From Planomonospora sp. ID82291 (lineage in GTDB: Bacteria; Actinomycetota; Actinomycetes; Streptosporangiales; Streptosporangiaceae), in the NCBI RefSeq assembly GCF_015711645.1, contig NZ_JABTEX010000002.1, forward strand, positions 1,488,001-1,552,000: a stretch of DNA of 64,000 bases, given 5' to 3'. Below the pieces are notes generated by a model. The model did no database searches. It saw nothing but the letters and a program-made list of their open reading frames with translations, and was not told the origin of the DNA. The translations under genes were made by a program, and so were the position numbers. Shown piece after piece: positions 34,121-43,871 of this stretch (position 1 is its first letter; each line of letters starts with the position of its first letter).

Positions 34121-35328
34121 GCGGGACCGGGGAGCCTCCGGCCGCCGACGGAGAGGGGACGTCTCCGCCGGAGGGCGAGCGGAGGGCCGCCCCGGAGGAG
34201 GGGCCGCCGTACGGCGGGCTCCGGGGGCGCGTGCCCTCCGGCGGACTCCCGGAGCGCCCGGCGCCCGGCGGGTTCCGGGGGCGCGGATCCGCGCGATGGG
34301 CCGGGGGAGCGCGGGGCGGCAACCAGCAGTGGATGCTTGCGGCGCTTCCGGCGTTCCCGCTGGTGCTGCTCGTCGTGCGGCTGTGGTACGCCAGCCGCCA
34401 GGACACCCAGACGCTGCTCCTGCTGGTCCAGCACGTCAGCGCGCTGGGGCTGCTCACCGCCGTGCTGCTGACCATCCTGTGGGTGCTGCCCGCGCTCGTG
34501 CTGACCGCCCGCGTGCTCGGCGTGCTCCACCGGGTCAGCGCCGGCCGGTCGTCCTGGCTCTCGGTGGTGGCCGACCGGATCCCCGACTGGGTCGTGGTGA
34601 TCTCCGTCCTGGTCAGCCTGGTGAGCTGGCAGCTCAGATTCCTGCCCACCCTCGCCATGCTCGCGCTGGCGGTGCTCGGGTTGAGCGTCCACGACCGCAG
34701 GCCCGGCCGGCGGGACCTGATCGTCCTGCTCACGCTGGTGCTGCCCGTCGTGGTGGGCGTGGGGCTGTACGCGTGGCTCGCTCCGGCCATCGGCCAGGCG
34801 TTCGCCGAGGGGGACGTGGTCACCGCCGTGCTGCTCACGCTGCCGCCGGGACTGTCGGTCCTGCTGACCGGCCCGATCCCGGCCCGTGCCGCGGCCGCGC
34901 TGACGTCCACCCTGGCCGTCGCCGTACTCGCGCTGACGCCGCTGTTCACCGCGGCCGTCGTCGTGCAGGCGCCGGTCCTGCCGCTGATGGGGGTGGAGGT
35001 CGCGGCGGAGGGCGCCGACGAGGAGATCGCCGGGAAGGTGCTGCTCGGATACGTCATCGCGACCGATGACCGGGTCTCCACCTTCCTCGACCGCGACGGC
35101 ACCGTGCGGTTCATCGCCAACGGGGCGGTGGTCTCCCAGTTCCTCTGCCCGGATCTCGGCCAGATCCCCCGCAGCCGCGTCGCGCTGCACCGCTGGTACG
35201 TCGAGCACAGCGTGCTCGCGTGGTTCGCCCCCGACCCGCTGGAGAAGCCCAGCGACTCCCGCTGCCCGGGCCGCCCGACGGGACGGAGCGACCGGGAGCG
35301 TCCGGGGCCGTCCGGCGGGGCGGGGTGA
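34117..35328 (+). CDS. polytopic membrane protein coupled to the solute-binding protein
   Basis: A 403-residue protein. Residues 1-65 are charged and Pro/Gly-rich (cytoplasmic). About eight hydrophobic segments follow (MLAALPAFPLVLLVVRLWY; LGLLTAVLLTILWVLPALVL; WVVVISVLVSLVSWQL; LIVLLTLVLPVVVGVGLYAW; AVLLTLPPGLSVLLTG; and others). The C-terminal part is a soluble tail (VIATDDRVSTFLDRDGTVRF; PRSRVALHRWYVEHSVLAW). No ABC permease EAA loop or other transporter signature is seen. The stop lies inside the first copy of a 37-bp tandem repeat, so the tail GPSGGAG is repeat-derived. Function unknown; most likely the partner of the binding protein. Confidence 0.7.
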   Translation: MSGTGEPPAADGEGTSPPEGERRAAPEEGPPYGGLRGRVPSGGLPERPAPGGFRGRGSARWAGGARGGNQQWMLAALPAFPLVLLVVRLWYASRQDTQTLLLLVQHVSALGLLTAVLLTILWVLPALVLTARVLGVLHRVSAGRSSWLSVVADRIPDWVVVISVLVSLVSWQLRFLPTLAMLALAVLGLSVHDRRPGRRDLIVLLTLVLPVVVGVGLYAWLAPAIGQAFAEGDVVTAVLLTLPPGLSVLLTGPIPARAAAALTSTLAVAVLALTPLFTAAVVVQAPVLPLMGVEVAAEGADEEIAGKVLLGYVIATDDRVSTFLDRDGTVRFIANGAVVSQFLCPDLGQIPRSRVALHRWYVEHSVLAWFAPDPLEKPSDSRCPGRPTGRSDRERPGPSGGAG

Positions 35329-35443
35329 CCGAAAGCGTCCGGGGCCGTCCGGCGGGGCGGGGTGACCGAAAGCGTCCGGGGCCGTCCGGCGGGGCGGGGT
35401 GACCGAAAGCGTTCGGGGCCGTCCGGTGGGACGGGGTGCGGCC
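35297..35443. repeat. 37-bp tandem repeat, about four copies, overlapping a gene end
   Basis: Units start at 35297, 35334, 35371 and 35408 (each beginning AGCGTCCGGGGCCGTCCGG or a variant). The first three are essentially identical over 37 bp; the fourth carries several changes. Each copy holds GGGGTGA, so whichever copy is first in frame supplies the stop codon of the upstream gene. Copies are contiguous with no spacers, so this is not a CRISPR array. Confidence 0.92.
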
Positions 35444-35460
35444 CGGCGGCGGTCCTCCCC

Positions 35461-35706
35461 CTACTGGCGGTACTCCTCGACCTCGTCGACCGGGCGCGGC
35501 TCCGCCGCGTTGGGGTCCTCCCCGAACTCCCGGTGGGCCCGGCGCTGCCTGAGCAGGTCCCACGCCTGGTCGAGGGCCTCCTCGATGGATCTGATCCGGT
35601 GGTTCTCCTCGTGGGAGGAGATGGAACCGGACGCCAGCAGCGTGCGGAGGTCGCGTTCCTCGGCGATGAGACGGTTGATGTGGGCGAGAATGTCGACGTC
35701 CTTCAT
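35461..35706 (-). CDS. DUF2630 family small protein
   Basis: An 81-residue soluble helical protein: DILAHINRLIAEERDLR, SHEENHRIRSIEEALDQAWD, then LLRQRRAHREFGEDPNAAEP and a closing EVEEYRQ. This is the DUF2630 pattern found across actinobacteria. The ribosome site GGGAGGG sits 6 nt before ATG 35706, so the start is firm. Two antiparallel helices with heptad spacing suggest an oligomeric coiled coil. Biochemical role unknown. Confidence 0.85.
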   Translation of the reverse strand: MKDVDILAHINRLIAEERDLRTLLASGSISSHEENHRIRSIEEALDQAWDLLRQRRAHREFGEDPNAAEPRPVDEVEEYRQ

Positions 35707-35861
35707 TGCGGACCCTCCCTTTCTGCGCTCCCTTTCGGACTGTATCCGACGGGCGCCGCCGTACTCGGCGGCAGGCGGGGGCGGGCACCGGTCCCGCGGG
35801 GCCCGGGTGCCGCGGGGCCCGGGTGTTCGGGTGCCCGGGTGTCCGGGTGTTCGGGATGTGA

Positions 35862-37733
<1,872 letters not shown>

Positions 37734-37796
37734 CCCCTGCGGCTTTCCACCGGTGGGCCCGTACGGCTCCCGCCGGCGGAGCTCCGCGGTTCCCGT

Positions 37797-37825
37797 CCGG
37801 ACCCGGCACGACCTGCCGGGTCCGG
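37797..37825. terminator. terminator between leuA and the lipoprotein operon
   Basis: CCGGACCCGGCA (37797-37808) and TGCCGGGTCCGG (37814-37825) form a perfect 12-bp stem with loop CGACC. It lies 63 nt past the leuA stop and also downstream of the converging operon that ends at 37959. Confidence 0.85.
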
Positions 37826-37958
37826 CTCCCGGGCTGAGCTCACGAGGCCCGGCCACCTGAGTCCCGGGTTCTCTTCTCGACCGCGCCGCCGCGACATCCA
37901 CACGGGGCGCGGTCGAGCCGTTCCCACCCGGCGCGGCCGGGCCGAGGTACGGCACCTG

Positions 37959-38549
37959 CTACGTGCCCGGAGTGCAGCCGTACAGCTCGCCATAACGCTT
38001 CTGGGCGATGCGCATCAGCTCGATCATGTCCTTGATCGCGTCCCGGCCCTCGGCGAACTCGGCGAAGTTGAGGATGAGCATGCGCTTCTTGTCGCCGCAG
38101 CGGAACTTCGCGATCACCTCGTACGGCTGACCGGTGAACGGCCCGTACGGCAGATGCACGGCCATACCTTCGCCGAGGTGGGCGGGAAGCGTCACCGCGT
38201 TGTACTTGGTGAAGACCTTTCGCCGATCCTCCAGGATGTGATCGAGATTCTTCTCGGTCCACTTCCCGTGCTCCTGCGACCAGGAGACTCCCAATGGGTT
38301 GGGGTAGGCGTCCGGAGTTTGGCATTCACCGTCTCGCTTGGTGCCGCCTGCCTCCTCGGTAAGGGCTTTTGCGACTCCGCTGACTAACCGAAGCGCCTGT
38401 TCGGGCACGAAGGTGCAGAGGTAGGGAGCCGCATCCACGATCGGGCCGGTACTGGCCGGTGACGGCTTGGGGGAAGCCCTTCCCTGAGTGCAGGCCGCAC
38501 TGGAGATCGCGATGACAGCGAGCGCGGCCAGCAGTCGATGGGTTCTCAC
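37959..38549 (-). CDS. lipoprotein, third gene of the DUF6571 operon
   Basis: A 196-residue protein with a short signal peptide and a clean lipobox (AVIAISSAAC, Cys near residue 20). The mature part has a cysteine-containing domain (APYLCTFVPEQALRLVSGV; RDGECQTPD) and ends IAQKRYGELYGCTPGT. The first part, LCTFVPEQALRLVSG, recalls DUF3558-type lipoproteins. It starts with GTG overlapping the previous gene's stop (38546-38549), so it is co-translated with the DUF6571 protein. It may anchor or sense the partner at the cell surface; inference from the operon only. Confidence 0.75.
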   Translation of the reverse strand: MRTHRLLAALAVIAISSAACTQGRASPKPSPASTGPIVDAAPYLCTFVPEQALRLVSGVAKALTEEAGGTKRDGECQTPDAYPNPLGVSWSQEHGKWTEKNLDHILEDRRKVFTKYNAVTLPAHLGEGMAVHLPYGPFTGQPYEVIAKFRCGDKKRMLILNFAEFAEGRDAIKDMIELMRIAQKRYGELYGCTPGT

Positions 38550-40810
38550 TTGCTCCCTCCGGAAGGGGGAGGGATCTGGACACCGAGATGGCTCTCAACA
38601 TCCTTGGCGTAAGCGGAAGCGCCACGGAAGCGCTCAAGTAGGTCGTGACTGCCGCCTTTGCTCTGGACCCACCTGAGGAAGAGGTTGTATTCCTTCGGGG
38701 TCATCGTGGCGAAGGGTTTGATCTTCGGTGGGTCCCCGGCCGTGAACGTCCGGTCCTCTAGATCGACCTCGTCGAGCATGCCCTTGCTCAGCATGGCTGT
38801 GGCGATCATCTGCTCGGCGAGCCTTTCCACAGCGAGCCGGTCGTCGGCCAGCGTCTTGTAGGTCTCGTCCATGGTCCGCCCCTGCTCCGCCGCCCGCTGG
38901 CCGATCTGCTTGGAGAGCTCGTCGTATCCGAGCCCGGTCAGCTTGTCGTAGGCGCCGGTGACCAGTCCGCTGAAGGCCTGGCCGACCTGTTCGCCGACCT
39001 GCCTGGAGCCCGGCACGGGGAACATCCCGATGCCCTCGCGCACTATGGCCTTCAGGGCGTCACCCGCCTTGCTCTCGCTCTTCTCCTGAGCGATCAGCAC
39101 CTGCTGCCGGGTCTCCAGGAGGCTGCTGAACGGCCGTGCCTCCGCCGCGACCGCGTCGGTCAGGAACTGCTGGACGTCGTCCGCGTCGACCAGCCTGCTC
39201 CGGTTGCGGTCGAACTCCTTGAACTGGGCTTCGGTGAAACCCAGCTCGCCGGCGTTCGAGGCGCTGAGACCGACCGGGGGAACGGATTCGAGTTTCTGCC
39301 GCATGTGCTCGGTCTGCGCCCGTACCAGAGCCTCGAATCCGGCGTCGTCACTGGTGGCCAGTGCCAGGGCGTGCAGCATGTCCGTGGCCGAGACCTTGTG
39401 TCGCGCCCCCGAGTCCTCGGGCGGGAACGTTCCGCCGCTGTGCAGGAGCTGCGACAGCTGGTCGATGTTGGCGGCGATCGCCCGGGCCAGGGGATACCGC
39501 AGAGGTGCGAGCCGTTCGAACGGGGCCGGATCCTTGAACGCGAGGTTGCCGTCGTCGCCCTTGGTGAAGGCGGGGCGGACCTCGTCGGCGAGGAGCTTGG
39601 TCAGTTCGGCGGCCAGCTTCCTGGAGGTCGGGTCCTGGCCGGTCGTCGCGGTGGTCAGCAGGTCGCTGAACGACCGGTATTCGCCCAGGTAGCGGAAGGC
39701 GTCCCAGCGGGTGGTCAGCAGGTGGTCCAGCACGGACTCCTTCCAGCCCGCCGGCGTGTGGTCCAGGAGCGCGTGGGCCGCCTCCCGGTTCGATCCGGCC
39801 GCCTGGAAGAGGCCGTCCACGATCGAGGACCTGGCCGTGTCGCCGAGGAGAGGAGGGCCCTTCTTGCCCGGGTCGCTCGCCGTACCCGGTCCGGTCCTCA
39901 GCAGGGTGCCCAGGCCGAGCGCGCCCGCCAGGTCGAAGACGGGGACCTGAGCGCCGCCGACGGCCCGGCCCAGCAGGTCCTTGCCCGCGGCCCACTCCTC
40001 CGCGCGGTCGTCCTTCTCGTAGGCGATCACGTCGCGGCCGACGACCTCCATGAACTTCTCCGAGAACGGTGGCTTGCCGTCGTGGGCCCGCCAGATCAGA
40101 GCCTGGGCCTGGTAGCCCGAGTACTTCACGTCTCCGGACCGGTGCTCCGCCCGGCCCTGCTTGGTGAGGTTCTTCAGGAAACCGCCGCCCAGGTAGGCCG
40201 GGCTCTTCGGGTCGGTCCCCTTCGCCAGGGCCGCGCCCAGCATGCTCAAGGTCTTCTTCCCCTGCGTGGAGAGCTGCGCCACCCGGCCTGCGTCCCCGTG
40301 GTGCGCGGCGTCACGTAGTTGAGCGGCGAGCGAGCCGGGCAGGCGCGTCACGCCTCCCGCGCCCAGGGTCGTCAGGAACGCCTTGATGAACTCCGCGTCC
40401 CCGGTCCGTGAGGCGTACTTCTCCAGTTGCGCGAGCGCCTTGGAGTTCCCGTCCACGGCGTCCAGGGCCGCGCGGCCCGCCACGGTCCCGTCCAGCAGTC
40501 CCCGGGCGGCGTCCAGGCTGTCGGGCATCGTGAAAACCGTCCCGGAAGGCGTGTTCATGCCGAGACCGACCTTCTGCTGCTCCATCTTCCGGATCAGGTC
40601 CTGACGCCGCCGCAGGTCCTCGGCCTGCGTGGCGACCCGGCGGGACAGCTCGCGCAGGCGCACGGCGGGGGAGGTGTCGAGCCCGGCACCCCGCAGCTCG
40701 CCGTACAGCGCCTGGGCCAGCCGTTCGAGCCGCTCGGCGGCCTGGGCGTGCCTGCCCGTCATCGTGTCGAACTCGGGTTGCCGGACACCGGTGAACTGCG
40801 GGCTCGTCAT
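38546..40810 (-). CDS. DUF6571-like large alpha-helical protein
   Basis: A 754-residue protein without signal peptide or clear membrane helix, largely helical. The N-terminus has LXG/WXG-like coiled helices (GRHAQAAERLERLAQALYGE, LRELSRRVATQAEDLRRRQD). The centre contains KSPAYLGGGFLKNLTKQGRA and ALLDHTPAGWKESVLDHLLT. The C-terminal third contains FTEAQFKEFDRNRSRLVDAD, EF-hand-like but incomplete, and EYNLFLRWVQSKGGSHDL. I recall this architecture as DUF6571, seen in Streptosporangiales, associated with ESX/WXG-type genes. It overlaps the small upstream gene and the downstream lipoprotein by 4 nt each. A secreted polymorphic effector or cell-envelope scaffold is possible; neither is shown. 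Confidence 0.7.
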   Translation of the reverse strand: MTSPQFTGVRQPEFDTMTGRHAQAAERLERLAQALYGELRGAGLDTSPAVRLRELSRRVATQAEDLRRRQDLIRKMEQQKVGLGMNTPSGTVFTMPDSLDAARGLLDGTVAGRAALDAVDGNSKALAQLEKYASRTGDAEFIKAFLTTLGAGGVTRLPGSLAAQLRDAAHHGDAGRVAQLSTQGKKTLSMLGAALAKGTDPKSPAYLGGGFLKNLTKQGRAEHRSGDVKYSGYQAQALIWRAHDGKPPFSEKFMEVVGRDVIAYEKDDRAEEWAAGKDLLGRAVGGAQVPVFDLAGALGLGTLLRTGPGTASDPGKKGPPLLGDTARSSIVDGLFQAAGSNREAAHALLDHTPAGWKESVLDHLLTTRWDAFRYLGEYRSFSDLLTTATTGQDPTSRKLAAELTKLLADEVRPAFTKGDDGNLAFKDPAPFERLAPLRYPLARAIAANIDQLSQLLHSGGTFPPEDSGARHKVSATDMLHALALATSDDAGFEALVRAQTEHMRQKLESVPPVGLSASNAGELGFTEAQFKEFDRNRSRLVDADDVQQFLTDAVAAEARPFSSLLETRQQVLIAQEKSESKAGDALKAIVREGIGMFPVPGSRQVGEQVGQAFSGLVTGAYDKLTGLGYDELSKQIGQRAAEQGRTMDETYKTLADDRLAVERLAEQMIATAMLSKGMLDEVDLEDRTFTAGDPPKIKPFATMTPKEYNLFLRWVQSKGGSHDLLERFRGASAYAKDVESHLGVQIPPPSGGSK

Positions 40811-41049
40811 GGCGTCTCCGGCATCGAGGCCAGCTTCCGGTTGGCGCTGTCCACCGCCTTCGCGAGCAGGTCGCGCAGCTCTCGCTGGTCCGCGTGGATC
40901 TGAGTGCCGAAGCGGGAGCCGGTGGGACCCACCCAGGCGTCGCCCTCCATCAGCCGGCAGGACGGATCGAGCGCCCACCAGTGCTCGTCCGACAACCGCT
41001 GGATCCGCTCTACCACCGCCCGCATCGCCTCACGATCGAGCTCGGCCAA
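40807..41049 (-). CDS. WXG100-like small helical protein
   Basis: An 80-residue protein: AMRAVVERIQRLSDEHWWAL, EGDAWVGPTGSRFGTQIHAD, LRDLLAKAVDSANRKLASM. Two helices flank a turn with WVG where WXG100 proteins have WxG, so it is a plausible type VII secretion substrate or chaperone. The start is TTG 41049 with GAGGGG 6 nt upstream. The stop overlaps the start of the DUF6571 gene (4 nt). Small WXG-like gene followed by a large helical protein is the standard order for type VII-linked cargo; no ESX core genes are in the window. Confidence 0.7.
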   Translation of the reverse strand: MAELDREAMRAVVERIQRLSDEHWWALDPSCRLMEGDAWVGPTGSRFGTQIHADQRELRDLLAKAVDSANRKLASMPETP

Positions 41050-41299
41050 GATGATCCCCTCGTACGGCTCGCTGCATCAGGAACAGGACAGGAGGCGGCG
41101 TCCCCCACGCTTTTCACACGGTAATCAACAGCATGTCAACAGAACAACCCCGAATCCCGTGAAAAGAAAAGCCCCTCCAGAACTCTACTCGATAGTAGAT
41201 GTCCTAAATTTGGGTTATATGTCGGAAAGATCCGATGATCAACATCACGGTCTGATGGAGATGTGATCTTCCGTTGCCCTCGTCAGGTAAGAATCAGTT
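41050..41299. promoter_or_regulatory. AT-rich divergent promoter region of hsdR, with palindrome
   Basis: This 250-nt gap is markedly AT-richer than the genes on its left. It holds an inverted repeat TCTACT-CGAT-AGTAGA (41186-41201) about 100 nt before hsdR, then CCTAAATTTGGGTTATATG. The inverted repeat is a reasonable operator candidate for a restriction-system control protein, but no C-protein gene is adjacent. It marks the left edge of the atypical region. Confidence 0.45.
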
Positions 41300-43762
41300 G
41301 TGACGAATGGACATCTCTCCCCGAACGAGAACGAAACCCGGCGGACGCTCGTCGAGCGTCAACTGAAACAGTCGGGGTGGGACCGGGAGCAGATGGTCGA
41401 TGAGTACACCATCACGGACGGAAAGATCCTCGCCGCCGGAGGGAGGCCAACGCGAGAGGCGAAACTGCGCGCCGACTATGCGCTCGAATACCGTCCGGGG
41501 CTGCCCATCGCGGTCGTGGAGGTCAAGCGGACCTCCCGGAAGGCCGACGACGGCATCAATCAGGCGAGACGGTACGCGAAGAAGCTCCAGGTGCCCTTCG
41601 CCTATGCCACGAACGGGCAGAAGATCCAGGAGATCGACCTCGACACGGGCCTCATCACGGAGATCGGTGCCTACCCGTCACCGGACGAGCTGTGGGCCCG
41701 TTACCGCCGCTCCAAAGGGCTCGACGCCCAACTCGCCGCCGACCTCGTGCTCACCCCGTTCGACCGGTCGCTGAAGAACTGGGACAACACGCCGAAGGTC
41801 CCCCGCTACTACCAGCGGCTCGCGGTCAACAAGGCGGTCGAGGCCATCGGCCGGGGCCGGGACCGCCTCCTGCTCGTCCTCGCCACCGGCACCGGCAAGA
41901 CGCTGATCGCCTACCAGATCGCCAAGAAGCTCACGCATGCGAAGTGGCCGAAGGGGCACCCGCCCCGGGTGCTCTACCTCGCCGACCGGAACATCCTGGT
42001 GGACCAGCCCAAGGACGACTACTTCGTCCGGGGCTTCGGCGAGGCCGTGCACAAGCTGGGCGGCGGGGTGGCCAAGCTGGGACGGCACATCTACTTTGCG
42101 CTCTACCAGTCCCTCGACCAGCAGGGCAAGGAGACGGACGGCGATCGGAAGGCGCTGTTCGAGCAGTTCGACAGGGACTACTTCGACCTGGTCATCGTCG
42201 ATGAGTGCCACCGGGGGAGCGCCAAGGAGGACTCGAACTGGCGGCGCATCCTGGAGCACTTCGACTCCGCCGTGCAGATCGGCCTTACCGCCACACCTGT
42301 CAGAGAGCGCCGCGCCGACACCTACGAGTACTTCGGCGACCCCGTCTACGAGTATTCCCTCAGGGACGGCATCGAGGACGGTTTCCTCGCCCCCTACCGC
42401 CTCCGCCGGACGAACATGAACATCGACGTGTACGGCTGGCGACCCGAGCCGGGCCAGGTCGACCGGTACGGCACGCCGATCCCCGAGCGGGACTACACGG
42501 TACCCGACTTCGAGAAGGTGCTGGAGATCAAGGAACGGACCGAGGTCGCGGCCCGCTACCTGACGGACCTGCTGCGCTCAGGCGACTCCCGGGGAATGGA
42601 CAAGACCATCGTCTTCTGCGTGGACTCCGACCACGCCGCCCGTATGTGCATCGCGCTGAACAACCTCAACCAGGACCTGGTACGGCAGTGCGGTGGCGGC
42701 TACGTCGTCCGGATCACCGCCAAGGACGGGGACGCGGGACTCGCGCATCTCGACGAGTTCAAGAAGCCCGAGTCCGAGACACCGGTGATCGCGGTGACGT
42801 CCCGACTGCTCTCCACGGGGGTGGACATGCCGACGGTCCGCAACATCGTGATCTTCCGTCCGGTCGGCTCCATGACCGAGTTCAAGCAGATCGTGGGGCG
42901 CGGTACGAGGCTGTTCGGGGAGCGGGACAAGTTCAGCTTCGACATCATCGACTTCGTCTACGCGACGCGGAAGTTCAACGATCCGGAGTTCGACGGGCCG
43001 CCCGTCCAGCGCTACGAGGACAAGCTCGACGACGAGGGACACCTGGTCGGGAGCGTTGCGGACGACCTCTCGGCGGAGGCAGTGCAGGTCGCCGAGCCCG
43101 GAGTCGGCTACAGCGAGCAGGAGAGCGGATCCTTCGACCCCGGTGCGGGGATGAGTGACGACGAGCTGATCTCGGAGCTGACCACACGGGCGCAGCGGTA
43201 CTACGTGGACGGCCAGGACGTGTTCGTCTGGAACGACACCCTCTACGTGATGGACCCTGAGAGCGGCCGGCCCAAGATGATCGAGTACCGGGTGTTCGTC
43301 GGGGAACGGGTCCGCGCGCTGGACCTCAGCCCGGCGGAGCTGCGCGGCCGGTGGGCACGGGCCGGGTCGAGGGCGGACATCCTCCAGGAGCTGGAGAGGT
43401 GGGGGATCGACTTCGCGATGCTGGCCGAGCAGCTGGACGACCAAGAGGCCGATCCGCTGGATCTGCTGCTCGCGGCGGCCTGGGAGTTCCCTGCCATGAG
43501 CCGGAGGGAGCGGGCCCGCCGGGTCCGCCGGGAGCACCGGGACTTCCTCGACTCCTTCGCCGCGGAGGCCCGGGAGATCCTGGAGCTGGTCCTGGACAAG
43601 TATGTCGAGCACGGCCCGGTCGAGCTGCGGCCGAAGGTGCTGACCCTGCCTCCGCTCCGGGAGCTGGGCAGTCCTTCGGAGCTGACGGCCCGCTTCGGAG
43701 GGAGTGAGCAGCTGCGGCAGGCCCTCGACCGGCTGGGCCAGTACGTCTACGATGCCGCATGA
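41300..43762 (+). CDS. hsdR: type I restriction endonuclease subunit R
   Basis: HsdR translocates DNA and cuts it when methylation is absent. The 820-residue protein has an N-terminal nuclease domain with the D-ExK pattern (RADYALEYRPG; VVEVKRTS). The SF2 motor follows: Walker A LATGTGKTLIAYQ, DECH box LVIVDECHRG, motif III QIGLTATPVRERR, and motif VI EFKQIVGRGTRLFGERDKF. The EcoEI-type HsdR C-terminal region (EFPAMSRRERARRVRREHRD; LDRLGQYVYDAA) is complete. GTG start with AGGT upstream. A hairpin separates it from the methylase gene; the order R then M is typical of this actinobacterial subtype. Confidence 0.93.
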   Translation: MTNGHLSPNENETRRTLVERQLKQSGWDREQMVDEYTITDGKILAAGGRPTREAKLRADYALEYRPGLPIAVVEVKRTSRKADDGINQARRYAKKLQVPFAYATNGQKIQEIDLDTGLITEIGAYPSPDELWARYRRSKGLDAQLAADLVLTPFDRSLKNWDNTPKVPRYYQRLAVNKAVEAIGRGRDRLLLVLATGTGKTLIAYQIAKKLTHAKWPKGHPPRVLYLADRNILVDQPKDDYFVRGFGEAVHKLGGGVAKLGRHIYFALYQSLDQQGKETDGDRKALFEQFDRDYFDLVIVDECHRGSAKEDSNWRRILEHFDSAVQIGLTATPVRERRADTYEYFGDPVYEYSLRDGIEDGFLAPYRLRRTNMNIDVYGWRPEPGQVDRYGTPIPERDYTVPDFEKVLEIKERTEVAARYLTDLLRSGDSRGMDKTIVFCVDSDHAARMCIALNNLNQDLVRQCGGGYVVRITAKDGDAGLAHLDEFKKPESETPVIAVTSRLLSTGVDMPTVRNIVIFRPVGSMTEFKQIVGRGTRLFGERDKFSFDIIDFVYATRKFNDPEFDGPPVQRYEDKLDDEGHLVGSVADDLSAEAVQVAEPGVGYSEQESGSFDPGAGMSDDELISELTTRAQRYYVDGQDVFVWNDTLYVMDPESGRPKMIEYRVFVGERVRALDLSPAELRGRWARAGSRADILQELERWGIDFAMLAEQLDDQEADPLDLLLAAAWEFPAMSRRERARRVRREHRDFLDSFAAEAREILELVLDKYVEHGPVELRPKVLTLPPLRELGSPSELTARFGGSEQLRQALDRLGQYVYDAA

Positions 43763-43773
43763 TCATGAGTGAT

Positions 43774-43809
43774 TTCCGGTTCCGCGTGTGGTCGTGTGCG
43801 GAACCGGAA
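43774..43809 (+). terminator. intercistronic hairpin between hsdR and hsdM
   Basis: TTCCGGTTCCGC (43774-43785) and GCGGAACCGGAA (43798-43809) form a perfect 12-bp stem with a 12-nt loop. It starts 12 nt past the hsdR stop and ends 62 nt before the hsdM start. It may terminate hsdR transcripts or set R:M ratio. Confidence 0.65.
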
Positions 43810-43871
43810 TCGGCGTGTCGCCAGGGTTGGCTAGGATGAACGACCGTCTGTGACGACGGAAGGAAACCTTG

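Noticed and set aside
35297-35443. CRISPR array
   Set aside because: The 37-bp units are contiguous with no unique spacers and no cas genes are in the window.
38546-40810. tape-measure or phage origin for the long helical protein
   Set aside because: No phage structural genes nearby, and coupling to a WXG-like gene and a lipoprotein fits a type VII-associated operon better.
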